64,000 nucleotides of DNA from Cafeteria roenbergensis (Eukaryota; Sar; Bigyra; Bicosoecida; Cafeteriaceae): NCBI GenBank assembly GCA_008330645.1, contig VLTN01000073.1, forward strand, positions 104,567 through 168,566. The letters run 5' to 3'. Positions 26,829-38,532 of this stretch are shown here, piece by piece. Under the pieces are notes generated by a model. That model saw nothing but the letters and a program-made list of their open reading frames with translations, was not told the DNA's origin and did no database searches. Numbering within the stretch: position 1 is the stretch's first letter; the number at the start of each line of letters is the position of its first letter. Position numbers and translations under genes: made by a program.

Positions 26829-29800
26829 TCAGCAGCGCTCGGTGTCGGCGGCGCTGCTGGCCCCGATGCCAAGCTGCGCCTCCGCGGACAACACCGCCGA
26901 ATCCACCACCGCTGCCAAAACGTCGGCAATGCGGTTCCGGCCCAACGGGGTGACGGGCCCAATCCTTCCAATGACGGCCCTACCGCTCACTGCGGAGCCA
27001 GGCACAGCCGCAGTGAGCCGCGAGCCGTCCCACCCGAAGCGCGCCACGCTGTCTGCCTCCTTTGCGTCCTCGAGCACGCTGCCTGCCCCGCCCTCCATCA
27101 GCATCTCCATCGCGCTGGAGTCGGTGGCTGCCAGCACGGGGTCAGCCGGCTCGGAGCTGTTCCGGATTCGGTTCCACTCCGCCTCACGGAGCCACACCAC
27201 GCCCACGCTGTCGGGCACGGTTGCGGCACCGCGGATCGGGCGGGCTGGTCGCGTCTGGCTCCCGCTCCTGCCCTTGCCGCCCTGCCACAGGGGCGGCCGG
27301 GGGGAGCGCTCCTCAACGGCCGCCTCGAGGATGTCGTGGACGGAGGCGGCCCACGGCCCCAGCCGGGACCGCGGCACAAGGAGCTTGCTGAGCGCGGGAG
27401 GAAGGCCAGGGGCGACGTCGTGGGACGGGGCGCGAGCTCCGGGCGGCCACACAGCCTGCTCCTCCTCTGCTGCCAGAACGTCGACGGTCACGCGGACTGT
27501 GCTGCCGGTCGCCGTGTGCAGCAGGTCGACCGTGATGGGCAGCCGCACGCCTGGCGAGGGGGCGGCCCAGGCCGACACGCGGCGCAGCTCCCACCCGAGG
27601 CGCAGGGCCGCAGGCACGCCGGGCAGCGTCGATCCTGCCCCCTGGGCCCGTGCCCGACGCTCCCAAATCGACATCGCCTCCATCATAGCAAGCCGGGCCG
27701 CCCCGCTGTTGCGCAGGAGCTCGGCGGCGCCCACTGCCTGCCTCGTGCTCCAGGCGCCAACCGAGCGGGCGAGCGGGTGGGCGTCCACCAGCGCGTCAGC
27801 CACGCCCTCCCAGGCGATGGGGGAGGTGGTCCCGTCGGCGCGGGGCAGCTGGAGGTGCGCGACCGCTCCGGGGACCGACTCACCGCTGGCCCACTCGCCG
27901 AGGAGGCGGTCGAGAGCGGTCGGGTCGCGCGCCTCTGGCCTGCTCGCGAAGGCTGCCTCTGCGGACATGCCAGCCGCCAGGGCCGAGAGGTCCCTGGCAT
28001 CGGGGGGCGAGAAAGGCTTGTTGCGCGCGAAGAAGACCGTCGAGGTGGAGAGCAGCTGAACAAGTGGCGCAATGGCTGGGAGGGGGATGCCCGCCGCGTC
28101 AGAGGACCCCTGCACGCCAGAGAAGAGACGGGTTGGGTGGGTGCGGGGCACGGCGAGCGTGGCAGGCCTCACGGGCGAGCGCCAAGGCGCAAACACGTCA
28201 ACCTCGGCCCAGCAAGACTCCAGCCAGAAGCGCTGGGTGACCCACCCCGTGGTGTCGCCGTCGAGCCCCGCACCGCCGTGGTGCGCGCTGCGGATGCCCA
28301 GGGCGTTCCAGTCGCCTCTGAGCAGAGCGCGGGCCACTGCGAGCGCCTCGGCAGGCGTGGCCGAGTCGGCCATGCTGAGAGGTGCCAGATCGGCCTCGCT
28401 GGGCGGAGCGGATCCGTCGGCCGTCGCTGCCGCGCCTCGCTCGCTGCTTGGAGCAGCAGCAACCCCCCCCACCGCGACGGCGGAGACGTCGTCCTCGGCG
28501 TCGCGCGGCGACATCGAGCCGTACGCCTCCGGGTCGTGACGAGCCACAGCAAGCGCCGCCATCTTGAGGCGGGGCAGCGTGGTGCACCGCGCCCCCTGGT
28601 CCGCCGCAAGGGAGCGGTGCGCGTTGTGAATGGTCGTGAGAGCCAGGCGCATCGCAGGGGCGGCTGCCACCGAGGTGCGGGCGGGTTCACCGCTCAAGCC
28701 AGAGTCGCTGTCAGCTGCCGACGAGGAGCCGTCAGCTGCGCCGGTCGCGGCCACGACGGTCTCCTCGAGCGTGGCCAGGGAGCAGGCTGCCGATGCCGCG
28801 ATGAGGGCGTCAGCGTGGTCAAGCGCAACTGGGTTGACCTCTCCGGACTTGGTGCCCAGTGAACCCTTGCGAGGCAGCCGCTGCTGCTTTCCCCTGCCGG
28901 CCCGCCTGCTGGGGACGTCAGCCGGCTCTGCAGCGGCTCCGGGCTGCGGAAAGGCTAGTGCGCTGCTGTCACCCTCTGCAAAGGCGGAAAGCTGCTCCGC
29001 AGGCAGCGCCGCCACTGCGTCGGCCATGCGCCAGACTGCCTCGTATTTGGGCGCCGCCTCGAACACCGCCTTGGTGACGAGGCTCGACCCGGCGTGTCCG
29101 GACACCTGAAAGCGGCGCGTTTGCTCGCGGCGGAGGGCGCGAGTCTCGAGCTTGGAGCGGATCTTGTCAGCCATCGTGGAGACAGCAGAGGCCAGCACGG
29201 ACACGGCAGAGGCTTCGTCCGTAACAGGGAGGGCCTCCGTAACGCGGATGCTGAACGCATCTTCCCGACGGTGGGGCGACCCACCGCGACCGCCCCCCCT
29301 CGAACCGGCGCCGTGTTCGCCCCTCTGCTTGCCGCCCCGGCCAGCCGATGCCGAACCGCGAGAGGCCTCGGCGTCGGCTGCCCTGGCCGCAGCCGCAGCA
29401 GCGCCGGCGATGCCCTGCGAGTCGAGCGGGGCGATGAGAGCCGCCCTGACGCCCGTCACGGCCAGCGCTTCGAGGATGCGAGCCACCTGATCAGCGCCAA
29501 CGGGCCGCCGCAGACCCGGCACGGTGGAGGCACGCAGCGCAGCAAGGAGCGGCGCGAGCACGGACGGGGGCGACAGCCGGGCCTCGGCGTATGCCTCGCC
29601 GAGCTGCACCGCGCCCTCCAGCGGGGCACCGTCCACGGGCGGCACCGCCAGCCGAGCCAGCGGCCGCGGAAGAAGCGTGGCCTGGCCTCTGCCGCTGCTG
29701 CCGGCACTTCGCTTCACCACACTCCGAAGGCCTCCTGCAGAGCCGATGCCGCCCGAGCTTGAGACACCGGCGCTCTCAGCGGAGAGCGCGCCGAGCAACG

Positions 29801-32450
29801 CTCGCTCCATCTCGCGCGCCGTGGGAGCGGAGGCCGTCACGCCCGCGGAAAAGGCGGCAGAGCCGGGCTCGGCCTGGTAAAGAAGACCCCTGGACCTGCC
29901 AGCGCCAAGGTTTTCCACAATGGCCCTAAGCGCGCCGGGGAGACGGCGCAGGTCGAGGGAGCGCCAGGAGAGGATGAGCTCTGCCGCAGCGGAGGCGGCG
30001 AGGCGCTCGGAGGCGAAGCCAGCCTTGGTCACAGCGCTGAGGGTGGTCATGAGGACGGCGATGCGCTCCTGGGGGGGCAGCGCTGCGATGGGGGCGCCGA
30101 GGTGCGAGCCTGGGGCGCCGTCCGCGGCCAAGCCATCTGCCACCGAGGAGGAGGACGAGGACGAGGACGAGGAGGGGTGCACTGGCTGGCCGATGCTGGT
30201 GAGGGGCACCGGCGGCGCAAACGTGTCGATGATGTCTGTGAGGAACTCCGTTGCCGGGTGGCCGCGGCCAACATCCAGCGCCGCTGCTGTGAGGGCGACG
30301 GAGGCTGCTGCGGCCGGGGGCACTTCGCCGTCGGCCAGGAGGGCACGCAGGCGGTCAAGCGCTACCTTGGCAATGACGGCAGAGCCTTCGTGGTTGCGGA
30401 CCACCGTGGCCGCCCACAAGAGGTTGTTTGCCTGCGGGCCGCTCAGGTCAGCCGCAGCGCCCGGCAGCGACATGGCTTGGGCCGCGGCCGAAACAGCGCG
30501 GGTCCGCGTGTCAGCCGGCAGAGCCGCCGACCGCACAGCCTGCCTGCAAGCGACGATGGCCTGCGCCATGTCCTCCGCTGTGGCGGCAAGGGCCTTGTCC
30601 AGGCGCGCTTGGTGGTCTGCCCGCTGGCCGCGCAGGCCAGGCGCAGGCACTGCGCCTGCTTCGAGGCCGCGGGGGTCAGCAGATATGGCGGACAAGGAGG
30701 ACTTGAGCGCGTCCTGCTCCCGCTTCAGGAGCTGCATCGACAAGACGAAACGCGCAGCGTGGGAGTTGGCCTCCTTGGAAGCCGACCCGGCCGGCACAGC
30801 GAGCGCGTCCAACGAGACCCCAGCGGGACCGGCAGATGCGACCCCAGAGGCCGCTTTGACCCCAGACGATGCAACGGCAAGGCTCGCGCGTGCTGCCTGG
30901 TCCGGCTTGGTCGGAGAGCGGCCTGCCACCTCCGCTGCCTCCAACGCCCTCTCGCTCGAGCGAGCGTCGGATGCAAGGGCCCGCGCTGCTGACCACCGCC
31001 CGAGCCGCTCGGGAGCCACCTGGCGCTGCGCCAGTTCTCTGAACCACTGGGAAGTTGCCGAATTGGACGACCAGCCCCCCCAAAAGGCCGGCTGCTGGAC
31101 AAGCCCCCACAGAATATTGGAGACGCAGTGAGCGGGGCTTGCCGCGACCACCTCAGCGTCGCCCAGGCGCCGCGCAGCAGCTGCCACGAGCGCGGGGGGG
31201 GCGGCGACTCCCAGGCGCGCGCACGCCCAAAGCATGTTGCCCAGATGATGAATTTGCGATGGGTTCGCGGCCGATGTGGGGCCGGCATTCACTGGCGAAG
31301 TGAGGGCCCATACGCAGGAAACTGCCTGTGCGGGGGGCGCGACTGGGTCGAGGAGCTCCTCAAGAAAGGCCCTGTGAGTGCCCAGCCGAGCCAGCGACCA
31401 GGACACTCCAGCGACTTGTGCCCAGGACAGTCGGCCCACGCGCGCCGCGTCAGCGGCAAGCGCGCTGCATGTCGCGGCCAGGTCGTTGACGGCCATGCAC
31501 AGCTCTGCCTTGGTCCGCGCCGGGCCCGCGGCGCGGCTGCGAAGGCTGCCCTGTGCACGCCGAACCTGGCCGGGCGAGGCCACGTTGCTACCCACAAGCT
31601 GCAGGTGGTACGCAGCCACGGGAACAGCCCAGGCGGCGTCCCAACTGCCTCCCACAGAGCCGCGAATCAGCTCACGCATTGCCCTTGCCTTGTCGTCGCC
31701 GCCGCCGGCCGGACTGGTCATGAGAGACGCGATCGAGAATTCCGCACCGCTGGACGCCACGGCAGAAGACGCGCTCTCCACAGGCAGGGTCAGCTGCTTC
31801 TCCATCGCGCGCAACACTCGTGTCAAGGGGGCGTCTTTGCGGTGAGCCAGAGATGCGCTGATAGCCTTTGCGGCCACGAATAAATCAGGCAGCGTCATGC
31901 TCTCAAGATTCGCGTCCAAGTACCGCTGTACTCCTGCCACGTGGCGCAACGAAGACAAAGCGTGGCTATGCCGCACAGACCCCAGAAGCCGAGACCCCCC
32001 TGACACAAGCTCCTCTTCAACCACTGGAACGGAAGGCGCGTCACAGTCGCGGCGACCAAAGTCGTCGGCAAAGCGCGCTGAAGAGGAGCGGCCGCGCCAG
32101 CTGCCCCCCAGCTCGCCGGGATCGTTGGTGCCACTCGCAGGCCTGCCGTAGTCGAACGCACCGTCCTTCGCACGGGGACTCGCGCTGGTGTGCAGCCATT
32201 TGTGAGGCTTGCCGTCCACGACCGCGCTGTCAACAGGAGCACTGGGCACCCGGCCATGCCCAAGGCCGCTGAACCTTCTTTCCCCGCTTCTGCTGCCGCT
32301 TGCTCCTCGGGATGCTTCGAGCGCAGCAGCAGAACAAGCGCTGCGCTGGCTGAGAAGAGCGTGCCGAAGTGCAGCCGCAGCACTCGAAGGGCGACCCACG
32401 GCTCGGGCCCTGAGGGTGGCGGAGGGAACGGAAATGCCGCTACCCCACAT
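26829..32450 (-). CDS. Large organellar helical-repeat protein (OPR/FASTK-like), probably mitochondrial
   Basis: 1,873 residues from the ATG at 32450; the frame is open further upstream without a convincing start and would run into the histone repeat. The N-terminus (MWGSGISVPSATLRARAVGR, followed by Arg/Ser/Ala-rich sequence) looks like a mitochondrial presequence. Repeats of the type LWALARLG are scattered through the protein: VSWSLARLG (about 345), NMLWACARLG (about 405), NILWGLVQQP (about 445) and NNLLWAATVV (about 678). Such repeats are typical of octotricopeptide/FASTK-related proteins that bind organellar RNA. I could not find a clear RAP domain at the C-terminus. Long Ser/Ala-rich linkers separate the helical parts. 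The exact RNA target cannot be inferred. Confidence 0.7.
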   Translation of the reverse strand: MWGSGISVPSATLRARAVGRPSSAAAALRHALLSQRSACSAAALEASRGASGSRSGERRFSGLGHGRVPSAPVDSAVVDGKPHKWLHTSASPRAKDGAFDYGRPASGTNDPGELGGSWRGRSSSARFADDFGRRDCDAPSVPVVEEELVSGGSRLLGSVRHSHALSSLRHVAGVQRYLDANLESMTLPDLFVAAKAISASLAHRKDAPLTRVLRAMEKQLTLPVESASSAVASSGAEFSIASLMTSPAGGGDDKARAMRELIRGSVGGSWDAAWAVPVAAYHLQLVGSNVASPGQVRRAQGSLRSRAAGPARTKAELCMAVNDLAATCSALAADAARVGRLSWAQVAGVSWSLARLGTHRAFLEELLDPVAPPAQAVSCVWALTSPVNAGPTSAANPSQIHHLGNMLWACARLGVAAPPALVAAAARRLGDAEVVAASPAHCVSNILWGLVQQPAFWGGWSSNSATSQWFRELAQRQVAPERLGRWSAARALASDARSSERALEAAEVAGRSPTKPDQAARASLAVASSGVKAASGVASAGPAGVSLDALAVPAGSASKEANSHAARFVLSMQLLKREQDALKSSLSAISADPRGLEAGAVPAPGLRGQRADHQARLDKALAATAEDMAQAIVACRQAVRSAALPADTRTRAVSAAAQAMSLPGAAADLSGPQANNLLWAATVVRNHEGSAVIAKVALDRLRALLADGEVPPAAAASVALTAAALDVGRGHPATEFLTDIIDTFAPPVPLTSIGQPVHPSSSSSSSSSSVADGLAADGAPGSHLGAPIAALPPQERIAVLMTTLSAVTKAGFASERLAASAAAELILSWRSLDLRRLPGALRAIVENLGAGRSRGLLYQAEPGSAAFSAGVTASAPTAREMERALLGALSAESAGVSSSGGIGSAGGLRSVVKRSAGSSGRGQATLLPRPLARLAVPPVDGAPLEGAVQLGEAYAEARLSPPSVLAPLLAALRASTVPGLRRPVGADQVARILEALAVTGVRAALIAPLDSQGIAGAAAAAARAADAEASRGSASAGRGGKQRGEHGAGSRGGGRGGSPHRREDAFSIRVTEALPVTDEASAVSVLASAVSTMADKIRSKLETRALRREQTRRFQVSGHAGSSLVTKAVFEAAPKYEAVWRMADAVAALPAEQLSAFAEGDSSALAFPQPGAAAEPADVPSRRAGRGKQQRLPRKGSLGTKSGEVNPVALDHADALIAASAACSLATLEETVVAATGAADGSSSAADSDSGLSGEPARTSVAAAPAMRLALTTIHNAHRSLAADQGARCTTLPRLKMAALAVARHDPEAYGSMSPRDAEDDVSAVAVGGVAAAPSSERGAAATADGSAPPSEADLAPLSMADSATPAEALAVARALLRGDWNALGIRSAHHGGAGLDGDTTGWVTQRFWLESCWAEVDVFAPWRSPVRPATLAVPRTHPTRLFSGVQGSSDAAGIPLPAIAPLVQLLSTSTVFFARNKPFSPPDARDLSALAAGMSAEAAFASRPEARDPTALDRLLGEWASGESVPGAVAHLQLPRADGTTSPIAWEGVADALVDAHPLARSVGAWSTRQAVGAAELLRNSGAARLAMMEAMSIWERRARAQGAGSTLPGVPAALRLGWELRRVSAWAAPSPGVRLPITVDLLHTATGSTVRVTVDVLAAEEEQAVWPPGARAPSHDVAPGLPPALSKLLVPRSRLGPWAASVHDILEAAVEERSPRPPLWQGGKGRSGSQTRPARPIRGAATVPDSVGVVWLREAEWNRIRNSSEPADPVLAATDSSAMEMLMEGGAGSVLEDAKEADSVARFGWDGSRLTAAVPGSAVSGRAVIGRIGPVTPLGRNRIADVLAAVVDSAVLSAEAQLGIGASSAADTERC

Positions 32451-32797
32451 CGCTGCCGAGCTGAAAAGGCTGCGGTGCCTGATGCAGGTAGGCCTCGTTG
32501 AGACATAAGCGACAGCAGTGCTCTGCGATAGAGCTTGTGGCTCTGCCCATGCAAGCCACAGCCACCGCCAGCACAGCAAACGACGGGCCGCAAACGGAGT
32601 CGAACTGTTGTGGCGATGCAGGTGCGACTGTGGTGAAGAGCCCCCTCGGCACAGAGCATTCGGCTGAAGCAGTGGAAGGGAATCTGAGGAGCAGAACGCA
32701 CGGCGTTCAGCTCGAGCAACTGGAACACACTTGTGATGGCTGGCCTGGCAACTGCCACGTCGTGCACGAGAACACGAGCTACGAATGACAGTACATA
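32451..32797. other. 5' flank of the helical-repeat gene up to the histone cluster
   Basis: About 350 bases of lower GC without a convincing gene on either strand; presumably the promoter and 5' UTR of the minus-strand gene. The repeat edge is at CGCTCACGCTGCACC (32798). Confidence 0.55.
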
Positions 32798-32971
32798 CGC
32801 TCACGCTGCACCGCGCCAGCGTCTGCTCGGGTCCGGGCCGTCACAGCGCTGAGCCGACGCCATGCCCAGCGCGAGGGCAGCGCAGAGGTCGCAGGCGCGA
32901 GCGAGTGCCCGGGCCGCTTCGGTGCGTGTGCGCGCGCCGCTCCTCGGCCAGCGCGGCAGGACTACTGCGGT

Positions 32972-32988
32972 GGTGTTGAATGAACACC
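32972..32988 (-). terminator. Histone 3' stem-loop of H2B (33117-33479)
   Basis: Perfect palindrome in H2B sense, 128 bases past the stop. Confidence 0.85.
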
Positions 32989-33116
32989 GGGGTTTGGTGG
33001 CGTGGCCGGCCTCGGAGTGCTGCCGGCCACAGGGCTCGCTGCGCTGGGGCGGCTCGCCGGTCCGGGGCTGGGGGCGGCGCCGATCCATGTGCGCCTCAGC
33101 CCCGAGCCGCTCGCGC

Positions 33117-33479
33117 TCAGGCGGAGGTGAACTTGGTCACCGCCTTGGTGCCCTCGGACACGGCGTGCTTGGCGAGCTCTCCGGGGAGCACCAGGCGCAC
33201 GGCGGTCTGGACTTCGCGGCTGGAGCAGGTGGCCTTCTTGTTCTGGCGGCACAGGTTGGCGGCCTCCGTGCACACGCGCTCGAACACGTCGTTGATGAAC
33301 GAGTTCATGATGCTCATGCCCTTCTTGGAGATGCCGTACTGGGGGTGCACCTGCTTGAGCACCTTGTAGATGTACGAGCTGTACGTCTCGGTGCGGCGCT
33401 TGGGGCGCTTGGCGCCGGCCGTGGCGGCCTTCTTCGAGGCCTTGGCGGCCTTCTTCGACGACGCGGGGGTCTTGGCCAT
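33117..33479 (-). CDS. H2B: Histone H2B, cluster 2 copy a
   Basis: Same 120-residue protein as at 11566. It is the first gene of the cluster, so it is not followed by an X gene but by the 174-base spacer remnant and the cluster edge. Confidence 0.99.
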   Translation of the reverse strand: MAKTPASSKKAAKASKKAATAGAKRPKRRTETYSSYIYKVLKQVHPQYGISKKGMSIMNSFINDVFERVCTEAANLCRQNKKATCSSREVQTAVRLVLPGELAKHAVSEGTKAVTKFTSA

Positions 33480-33733
33480 GCTGGATCGGAGGAGGAGTGC
33501 CACCGGGGCGGGCGGGCGGGGCGCTGCCGCCGCGACTCTGCCCGGCGCCGTGCGCCGCGGATGGGCGCAGCGGTGGCGGCTCTGCGCGCCGGCTGGGCGG
33601 CGGCCGCGGCCATGCTGCGCGCTCGCCGGCGGCCGCCTCTGCCGCCCCTGCGGCGCCTCGCCTCCGCGGGCGGGCGGGGAGGGGGCACTCCCCCCCCCTC
33701 TGATCTCCTCGGAGCTTCCACCGACTCTCTAGC
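33480..33733. promoter_or_regulatory. H2B/H2A divergent promoter region, cluster 2a
   Basis: 254 bases, equivalent to 11314-11565; the C run near 33690 is longer than in the other copies. Confidence 0.7.
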
Positions 33734-34120
33734 ATGTCTGGCAAGGGCAAGGCAGGCCGCGGCAAGAAGTCCGCCAAGGGCACCACCCGCTCGGCCAAGG
33801 CCGGGCTCCAGTTCCCCGTGGGCCGCGTGGGCCGCTACATGCGCCAGCAGCGCATCGCGGCGCGCATCGGCGCCGGCGCCCCCGTGTACATGGCGGCGGT
33901 CATGGAGTACCTCGCCGCCGAGATCCTCGAGCTGGCCGGCAACGCCACCAAGGACTCCAAGAAGACCCGCATCGTGCCCCGCCACGTGCAGCTCGCCGTG
34001 CGCAACGACGAGGAGCTCAACAAGCTGCTCGCCAACGTGACCATCGCCTCCGGCGGTGTCATCCCGAGCATCCACCAGGTGCTGCTCCCCAAGGGCACCA
34101 AGGCCGCCAAGACCGCGTGA
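33734..34120 (+). CDS. H2A: Histone H2A, cluster 2 copy a
   Basis: Same 128-residue protein as at 10927; complete, intronless, ATG after GACTCTCTAGC. Confidence 0.99.
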   Translation: MSGKGKAGRGKKSAKGTTRSAKAGLQFPVGRVGRYMRQQRIAARIGAGAPVYMAAVMEYLAAEILELAGNATKDSKKTRIVPRHVQLAVRNDEELNKLLANVTIASGGVIPSIHQVLLPKGTKAAKTA

Positions 34121-34203
34121 GCGCGAGGCGCGCCCGTGGAGCGCGGCTGTCCCGCGCAGCGGTGCCGGCCCGGCCCGCTCCACGCACCACCCACCCCACC
34201 CCC

Positions 34204-34220
34204 GGTGTTCATTCAACACC
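34204..34220 (+). terminator. Histone 3' stem-loop of H2A (33734-34120)
   Basis: Perfect palindrome, 83 bases past the stop. Confidence 0.85.
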
Positions 34221-34595
34221 ACCAGACCGCGCGAGGCCACTGCATGGGAGGAGCCCACGGCGCAGCGCGGTGGGGCGGCAGCAGCAGCAGCGGCAACCGC
34301 ACACGCTGCGCCTGCGCTCGAGTCGCCAACAGACGGCCGGCCCAGCACACACACACACACACGCTCGCATGCCGGCCCAGGGGGCGCCTTCCGCCCGCAG
34401 GCTCGGTGCTGTGTGCGCGCGTGTCGGCGTGGAGCCGCTCGCGGGCCGGCGATTCGACGTGCGCGCTCTCGGCAGCCCCGACTGGCCCGGTGTGCGCGTG
34501 TGCCCGGGAGTGAGCCGCTTCCGGGGCGCGCATGGACAGCGTGCGCGCGCTGCATCGGCAGCCAGCGGGCAGTGCGGCGCGCCTTCCCGTTGGGT

Positions 34596-34612
34596 GGTGT
34601 TGAATGAACACC
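34596..34612 (-). terminator. Histone 3' stem-loop of H3 (34786-35196)
   Basis: Perfect palindrome in H3 sense. Confidence 0.85.
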
Positions 34613-34785
34613 GGGGTTGTTGCGGGTGTGCGGGACAATGCAGCTCCCGGCGCGACCCGACTGCTGCTGCTGCTGCAGCTGCGGGCCGTCCCTGGCAGCG
34701 CCGCGGCGAGCGCCGCTCCGCCAGGCCCTCCAGCGGAGCAAACCAGCCGCGCGCCCAGCCGGGAGTGCGCGGGGCGCCTGGGCGC

Positions 34786-35908
<1,123 letters not shown>

Positions 35909-36050
35909 GCGCAGGGCTGATGCAGCCCCGGTCGGCACGCGCCATGCGGAGCCGCGGCGGGACAGGGGCGTGAGCAGCTCCGGCCGCACTCGCCTGCGGC
36001 CCCGGCCCTCCTCCCCGGACCGTCTCCGGCGCACCCACACCCACACCCCC

Positions 36051-36067
36051 GGTGTTCATTCAACACC
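36051..36067 (+). terminator. Histone 3' stem-loop of H4 (35598-35908)
   Basis: Perfect palindrome, 142 bases past the stop. Confidence 0.85.
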
Positions 36068-36924
36068 ACCACCACCGGCCTGGTGACGCCATGAGCAAGG
36101 GGGCGGGACGATGCTCACTCGCACCGCACAGCCGCCCCAATCACACGCGCGATGCTCATTCGCCCGCAGGGCAGCGGCACACACGAACGCCCGAATCGCT
36201 GCTGAGGTCGAGCGGGGCTGTCGGCCTGCGTGCGCCTCCCGGCCGTGCTAGGCCTGCGACGGGTCACGCGCGGCACCATCAGGAAAGCCCACGCAGGCGA
36301 TGCGGCGCCACGAGCAGTGCACCCGACGCATGCAAGCCGAGGCGCAGGAGCCCGATGCGCGGGCGCCGACGAGGGCGGGACAACTGCCCGTCCCGCGCGC
36401 TGGCTCTGCGTGCAGAAGCGGGCTCCGTCCGGCAGAGCAGGAGCCGCGGGTCGTGTCGGCCACACTGAATCTGCGACCAGCGCGCTGCGGTTCGCATTCG
36501 CCGCGCACCAACCCCCTTTCCGCGCGCAATCGCGGTGAGACCCCCTCCCCCGCCCCCCCTGGAAACGCCCCCTTCCGCGCGCACTGGCGGTGGCGAGCAG
36601 TCGAGGTCCGCCCTGGCCTGCGCGGCGCGCTCGGTCGCCCAGCTGGCCAGCCAAAGCGCTCGGTGCCAGCCAGCCCTCCCGTGTCGCGTCTCGCGCCGCG
36701 TGCTGGCGCCCCGCCGCGTGCCGCGGGGCTTCCGGGGCGTCGTGCGTGCATCCGGCGCGGCAGTCGGGCGCCCTTGCACGGCAGGTGCGCTGCGCGATGC
36801 GGAGCCAGAAAATGCCGCCGATGTTGCGGGCAACTGCCCGACTTGAGATTGATTGCCGCAGGACAGGCAGGCTCCGGCCGCGCAGAGCGAGTCGGGCGCA
36901 CCACCAGCTCAGGCCAACGCAGAG

Positions 36925-38532
36925 ATGGCCCAAACTCATCCCTGCAGGCCGGGCTGCGGCCCCGAAGGGAAGCTGCCGAGTCCCGACGAGGCGTGCGCAA
37001 AGAACGCGACGCCGCGCCGTGGTTCCCAGCCCGGCTCAATGGGCAGCTCTGGCCGGTCGTCAGCTGCGCTCAGCGTGGCGGGGCCCGGGCCTCACCCTGA
37101 AACGCAGAACAATTCCAACGACCTTCTCAAGCGGCTGGTTGCTCTCGAGGCCGAGTCCGACTCGGCGCGGCAATCAGCCGCCAAGGCGGAAGAAAAACTC
37201 GCTCGACTCGAGGCCGACCACAAAGCGGACGTCGCTCGACTCGAGGCCGACCACAAAGCGGGCGTCGCTCGACTCGAGGCCGAGCACGGCGCGCTCAAGG
37301 CCGAGCACGACTCGGCGCGGCAATCAGCCGCCAAGGAGGCAGAAAAAGTCGCTCGACTCGAGGCTGAGCACAAAACGGACGTCGCTCGACTCGAGGCTGA
37401 GCACAAAACGGACGTCGCTCGACTCGAGGCCGAGCACAAAACGGACGTCGCTCGACTCGAGGCCGAGCACAAAACGGACGTCGCTCGACTCGAGGCCGAG
37501 CACAAAACGGACGTCGCTCGACTCGAGGCCGAGCAAGACTCCGCGCGGGGCGAGATCGAGCTGCTCAGCTCCTTCGTGCTTGTCTCGGTTCCGCCCCTGG
37601 TCATGTGCGACCTGGCCCTTCACTTGGTCGACCTGCTATGGGTGCTGCTATTCTGCAAGTTCTGTCAGTCGGCGGGCACGAGCACGGTGGGCCTGGAATC
37701 GAACAAAGATGCGCCGCGCTCGCTGTGGGCACGTCTTCCTGCCTCGGAAGAAAAGGCTGACGGCTCGGCGGCCTCTGCGGGCAGGCGGGAGGACCGGCGC
37801 CGGGGGCTGCGACTTCTAAGAAAAGTTGCGATGGGCTTGCTCAAAAACAAGAGTCTTTGCCTGTGCCAGATGGATGCGGCGACCAAGCCGACGCCGTTCC
37901 CCGTGCCGACTAAGAAAGCTGCACGGAGGGGCGAGCACATTGTCGTTGGAGTTGTGCCTTGGCTCAGCGAGTTGGTGACCCAACGCAATGACCAAGCCCA
38001 CCCATTCGGCGCCTTCGTGTTCAAGAGCGGCGGGACTCCACAAGTGGAGGACGCCCTGAAGGTGGCCGACCACATCACCGGTGAAATCGACAGCAAGTAC
38101 AGCCACCTCAAGAGGAGCGCGGATCACAAGCCGAGCGCTGTCGCTGACGCCGATGATGAAAGCAGAGGCACTGCATCCGCCGCTGCTGCTGCTGGTCCTG
38201 CTGCTGCATCCGGCGGTGCTGCTGCTGCTGCTGCTGCATCCGCCGCTGCTGCTGCTGCTTGTGCTGCGGCATCCGGCGGCGGTGCTGCTGCTCCCGGCAC
38301 GCCACCCCCGGGCAAAGCGTGGATGGGCGCGGCCGTCACTATGGCGGCGCTCGCTGGCCGCAAGTCTCAGCAGGCGCAGAAGCCCGGGCCTGCGCGGCCT
38401 CGCACCTCAGAGGAGCAGCGGACACAAGCCAAGTCTCCTTCGAAGCTTGTCAAGGAGTCTATGGATCACTTCGAGACGATGACCGACGCAATTCCGGCAG
38501 TGCGCTGCCTTCTTGCCGCCTTCAACGTCTAG
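36925..38532 (+). CDS. Gene X, copy 2 (longest coiled coil)
   Basis: 535 residues from the first ATG. Same architecture as the copy at 13032, but the coiled coil is expanded: five exact 33-base repeats encode EHKTDVARLEA (37366-37530), preceded by DHKADVARLEA variants. The hydrophobic segment is SSFVLVSVPPLVMCDLALHL then VDLLWVLLFC. In the central domain one stretch is very different (LLRKVAMGLLKNKSLCLC against LPRDVAEEMLAEGSLCLC in copy 1, and PVPTKKAARRGEH against PGKSKHAAGSGEH), while flanking boxes such as VVPWLSELVTQRNDQAHPFG are unchanged. The Ala tract and basic tail are present. No histone stem-loop; the next gene is H2B on the other strand. Confidence 0.85.
   Translation: MAQTHPCRPGCGPEGKLPSPDEACAKNATPRRGSQPGSMGSSGRSSAALSVAGPGPHPETQNNSNDLLKRLVALEAESDSARQSAAKAEEKLARLEADHKADVARLEADHKAGVARLEAEHGALKAEHDSARQSAAKEAEKVARLEAEHKTDVARLEAEHKTDVARLEAEHKTDVARLEAEHKTDVARLEAEHKTDVARLEAEQDSARGEIELLSSFVLVSVPPLVMCDLALHLVDLLWVLLFCKFCQSAGTSTVGLESNKDAPRSLWARLPASEEKADGSAASAGRREDRRRGLRLLRKVAMGLLKNKSLCLCQMDAATKPTPFPVPTKKAARRGEHIVVGVVPWLSELVTQRNDQAHPFGAFVFKSGGTPQVEDALKVADHITGEIDSKYSHLKRSADHKPSAVADADDESRGTASAAAAAGPAAASGGAAAAAAASAAAAAACAAASGGGAAAPGTPPPGKAWMGAAVTMAALAGRKSQQAQKPGPARPRTSEEQRTQAKSPSKLVKESMDHFETMTDAIPAVRCLLAAFNV
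37366..37530 (+). repeat. 33-base tandem repeat in gene X, five copies
   Basis: gagcacaaaacggacgtcgc plus tcgactcgaggcc repeats at 37366, 37399, 37432, 37465 and 37498. Each unit encodes an 11-residue coiled-coil step, so copy number changes keep the frame and lengthen the coil by hendecads. Confidence 0.95.

Noticed and set aside
32451-32804. N-terminal extension of the helical-repeat protein
   Set aside because: It begins without ATG inside the histone repeat edge; the ATG at 32450 opens a good presequence.
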